From assembly GCA_017383945.1 (NCBI GenBank), contig JAFNUQ010000129.1:1-8140 (forward strand): a DNA stretch of 8,140 bases, read 5' to 3'. Shown here one piece after another: positions 6,102 through 8,140 of the stretch. Origin of the DNA: Bacteroidales bacterium (GTDB lineage Bacteria; Bacteroidota; Bacteroidia; Bacteroidales; UBA932). Position 1 is the stretch's first letter. Each line of letters starts with the position of its first letter. The position numbers and the translations under genes are program-made. The notes beneath the pieces were generated by a model. It did no database searches, was not told where the DNA came from, and saw nothing but the letters and a program-made list of their open reading frames with translations.

Positions 6102-6875
6102 TTATCTTAAGATATCTTCAAGTCTGACGCTTCCTGAAGTCTTCTCATCACGATATTTAACAATCACTGGGCAATAGAGAGAAACTCCAAGTTCTGCAGA
6201 CGGTCCTTTCTTGATCGGCTTGCTGCCGGAAACGACAACAGCGCCACGAGGTACTACGACTCTGCCATCTGCATTACGCTCAATAAACTGGCCTGTGGTA
6301 GAGTCAAAGATTGCTGTAGAGGATGTAATCACAACACCTGAAGCAATCACAGCGCCTTCCTGAACGATAGTACCTTCATAGATACCGCAGTTTCCACCCA
6401 CAAAAGCGCCATCCTCAATGATTGTAGGCATAGCTCCGGCAGGCTCAAGCACTCCGCCAATCTGAGTCGAAGCAGAAATGTGGATATTCCTGCCCACCTG
6501 AGCACAAGATCCGATAGTGACGTGGCTGTCCACCATAGTACCCTCGCCGACATATGCACCTACATTTATATAGGCCGGAGGCATCACAATTGCGCCTGGA
6601 GCCACATAAGCTCCACGACGGATGCTTGTTCCTCCTGGAACGATGCGCACTCCGCTTTCCAGGCTGAAGTTACGGACCGGATATGTGTCCTTATCAAAGA
6701 AAGGAAATCCCTCTGTACTCATATCCACCATCTTTCCTAGCTTAAAGCCGGCAAGAATCACTTCCTTAACCCAGCTATTGACTTTCCATACTCCGTCCAC
6801 TTTTTCAGCGACACGGATAGTACCCGCCTCAAGTCCGGCGATTACCTCATTAAATCTTTCTATTGTTATTTCCAT
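6102..6875 (-). CDS. dapD: Tetrahydrodipicolinate N-succinyltransferase
   Basis: A 257-residue acyltransferase that adds succinyl from succinyl-CoA to tetrahydrodipicolinate, committing the pathway to the succinylated branch of diaminopimelate synthesis. The N-terminal helical part (about residues 1-60) is followed by FPVR/NFSLESGVRIVPGG-type sequence and then a left-handed beta-helix of hexapeptide repeats (about 75-195): YVAPGAIVMPPAYINVGAYV, MVDSHVTIGSCAQVG, IGGVLEP. The C-terminal SLYCPVIVKYRDEKT is typical of DapD. Asp116 in MVDSH corresponds to the proposed catalytic Asp141 of the E. coli-type enzyme. The partner Glu189 aligns with Gly164 (GGNCGIYEG against GARSEVVEG), so this belongs to a divergent DapD group. 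The start at 6875 lies 10 bases inside the dapA 3' end, which supports co-transcription and coupling. Acetyl-CoA cannot be excluded as donor from sequence alone. Confidence 0.92.
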   Translation of the reverse strand: MEITIERFNEVIAGLEAGTIRVAEKVDGVWKVNSWVKEVILAGFKLGKMVDMSTEGFPFFDKDTYPVRNFSLESGVRIVPGGTSIRRGAYVAPGAIVMPPAYINVGAYVGEGTMVDSHVTIGSCAQVGRNIHISASTQIGGVLEPAGAMPTIIEDGAFVGGNCGIYEGTIVQEGAVIASGVVITSSTAIFDSTTGQFIERNADGRVVVPRGAVVVSGSKPIKKGPSAELGVSLYCPVIVKYRDEKTSGSVRLEDILR

Positions 6876-7750
6876 AATTCTCTAATTACTTCTGACATAA
6901 CGTTTTCTGTCTTCTCGCTCGCAACAGATAGCGGAAGTCTGACATATTTTTCCATCAAACCCATTGAAGCCATACCGGCCTTAACAGGGATAGGGTTGGA
7001 TTCCACAAAACAAGCCTTGAACAGAGGGAAAAGTCTGTGGTGCAACTCGCGCGCAGTATTTACATCACCCTCAATCATTGCACGGGTCATAGAAGAAACT
7101 TCTGCCGGAGCAAGGTTGGAAGCTACGCTGATCACGCCGTGGCCGCCGGTTGCCATAAGGGCAAAAGTCATATCATCGTCACCGCTAAGCACTGAGAACC
7201 CTGCCGGAGCTCTGCGGATAATATCGCTCACCTGCGAATAGTTGCCTGAGGCCTCTTTTGTCGCGATGATGTTTTCAAATTCGTCTGCAAGACGGATGAT
7301 TGTGTCTGCGCTCATATTAGCGCCTGTGCGACCTGGCACATTATACACGACGATCGGCTTTTCTGTCGCCTCAGCTACTGCCTTAAAATATTGATACTGA
7401 CCCTCTTGAGTGGGCTTATTATAGAAGGGAACAACCACAAGAAGGGCATCGGCACCCCACGCTTCAAGATTGCGGATGTTCTCTATTGTCGCTGGAAGCG
7501 AATTTGAACCGCAACCTGCAACCAGCGGCAGCCCGCCGCAATGTTCCTTGGTGAGTGCAAATATCTTCTGCTTCTCTTCTGCCGAGAGCGTTGGTGTCTC
7601 GCCTGTTGTTGCAAGCGGCACAAGGAAATCAACACCATTTTCTACCTGACGTTTAACGAGATTGATGTAGGCAGGATAATCAACTTCGCCACTTTGTGTA
7701 AATGGAGTTACGAGAGCGGTTCCGCAACCCTGTAAATATAATGGCCTCAT
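6866..7750 (-). CDS. dapA: 4-hydroxy-tetrahydrodipicolinate synthase
   Basis: A 294-residue TIM-barrel aldolase condensing pyruvate with aspartate semialdehyde, the first step specific to the diaminopimelate/lysine pathway. All key residues are visible: Thr48-Thr49 in LATTGETPTL, the proton-relay Tyr136 and Arg141 in VYNVPGRTG, the Schiff-base Lys165 in IATKEASGN, and the SGDDD loop. Length and start (MRPLYLQGCGTALVTPF) are normal for the family, and no residues are missing. The ATG overlaps the dapB stop in an ATGA (7747-7750), and its own 3' end overlaps dapD by 10 bases. The leader is A-rich with no clear Shine-Dalgarno. The order dapB-dapA-dapD fits one transcription unit for consecutive steps. 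Confidence 0.96.
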   Translation of the reverse strand: MRPLYLQGCGTALVTPFTQSGEVDYPAYINLVKRQVENGVDFLVPLATTGETPTLSAEEKQKIFALTKEHCGGLPLVAGCGSNSLPATIENIRNLEAWGADALLVVVPFYNKPTQEGQYQYFKAVAEATEKPIVVYNVPGRTGANMSADTIIRLADEFENIIATKEASGNYSQVSDIIRRAPAGFSVLSGDDDMTFALMATGGHGVISVASNLAPAEVSSMTRAMIEGDVNTARELHHRLFPLFKACFVESNPIPVKAGMASMGLMEKYVRLPLSVASEKTENVMSEVIRELWK

Positions 7751-8140
7751 AATATTATGTCTTTAAATTCTTGTATTCCAGTAACTTTTTCTGTGAGCAG
7801 AGCTGCTACGACTGCTCCTTCTGCAAAACCCTGACGAGAAAATGCCTCGTGAGTAAAGATGAGCTTATCTACTCCTGAAACAAACTCTGCAATGTGTGTT
7901 CCCGGAACTTCTCCGATGCGTTTTGACTCTATTTCCGGAGCTGTACCAAGGCCTTTTTCTATCAGGTCAGCAATACTCTTTGCTGTTCCGCTTGGGGCAT
8001 CCAATTTATGAATATGATGTATCTCCTCAACAGAAGCTTTGTAATCTCCTTCCTTGAGCACCTCGCAGACTCTCTGTATTGCTGCAAAGAAAGCATTTAC
8101 TCCTACAGAGAAGTTTGAAGCCCAGATCAGGGTGGTATTG
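7747..8140 (-). CDS. dapB: 4-hydroxy-tetrahydrodipicolinate reductase, C-terminal part (5' end outside window)
   Basis: The minus-strand frame is open to the window edge, so only the last 130 or so residues are seen; the GTG at 8059-8061 is an internal Val codon. The enzyme reduces the DapA product with NAD(P)H to tetrahydrodipicolinate. Visible are WASNFSVGVNAFF (the end of the nucleotide-binding domain and the hinge), the catalytic block EEIHHIHKLDAPSGTAKS with the His pair, Lys and SGTA substrate loop, and the C-terminal THEAFSRQGFAEGAVVAALL. The N-terminal Rossmann fold (GxxGxxG) lies beyond 8140. The stop codon overlaps the dapA ATG by 4 bases. The promoter of this string must lie upstream of dapB, outside the window. 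Confidence 0.95.
   Translation of the reverse strand, partial: NTTLIWASNFSVGVNAFFAAIQRVCEVLKEGDYKASVEEIHHIHKLDAPSGTAKSIADLIEKGLGTAPEIESKRIGEVPGTHIAEFVSGVDKLIFTHEAFSRQGFAEGAVVAALLTEKVTGIQEFKDIIL

Overview
The window looks like a piece of a Bacteroidota (Bacteroidales-like) chromosome carrying only housekeeping genes. This is inferred from the style of the proteins (MutS2 with an Smr tail, a YraN followed by a GDP-mannose-type ManC, a DUF2147 secreted protein, DapA/DapB/DapD/DapF sequences of the Bacteroidota type) and from starts that mostly lack a Shine-Dalgarno sequence and lie in A/T-rich leaders. It is not a taxonomic assignment. I see no mobile element, CRISPR array, tRNA, rRNA or phage gene, and base composition does not visibly shift along the window.

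Layout. Plus strand, 1-5694: mutS2 (5' end outside the window, and broken by an apparent one-base frameshift near 730-735), yraN, manC, a fold-type-I PLP aminotransferase, and dapF. Minus strand, read from 8140 down to 5695: dapB (5' end outside the window), dapA, dapD, and a small secreted DUF2147 protein. The two gene strings converge tail to tail at 5694/5695 with no spacer. Neighbouring genes overlap by 4, 8, 23, 10 and 4 bases or are separated by 1 or 8 bases. There is therefore no intergenic stretch of any length, and the promoters of both strings must lie outside the window or inside coding sequence.

Function. Four genes (dapB, dapA, dapD, dapF), plus probably the aminotransferase next to dapF, cover most of the route from aspartate semialdehyde to meso-diaminopimelate and lysine. 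The presence of DapD points to the succinylated (acyl) branch rather than the one-step DapL branch. The aminotransferase is of the LysN/2-aminoadipate type and is a reasonable candidate for the N-succinyl-LL-DAP aminotransferase step. DapE, LysA and the enzymes before DapA are not in the window. MutS2 (ribosome rescue/recombination control), YraN (nuclease-fold protein of unknown role) and ManC (GDP-mannose supply for surface glycans) are unrelated passengers in the plus-strand string.

Points worth a second look are the mutS2 frameshift, the missing signature arginine of ManC, an insertion built on a short direct repeat next to the active site of DapF together with a lysine in place of its substrate-binding arginine, a DapD lacking the glutamate proposed as catalytic in the E. 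coli-type enzyme, and the candidate DapC. I see no convincing new biological system here.
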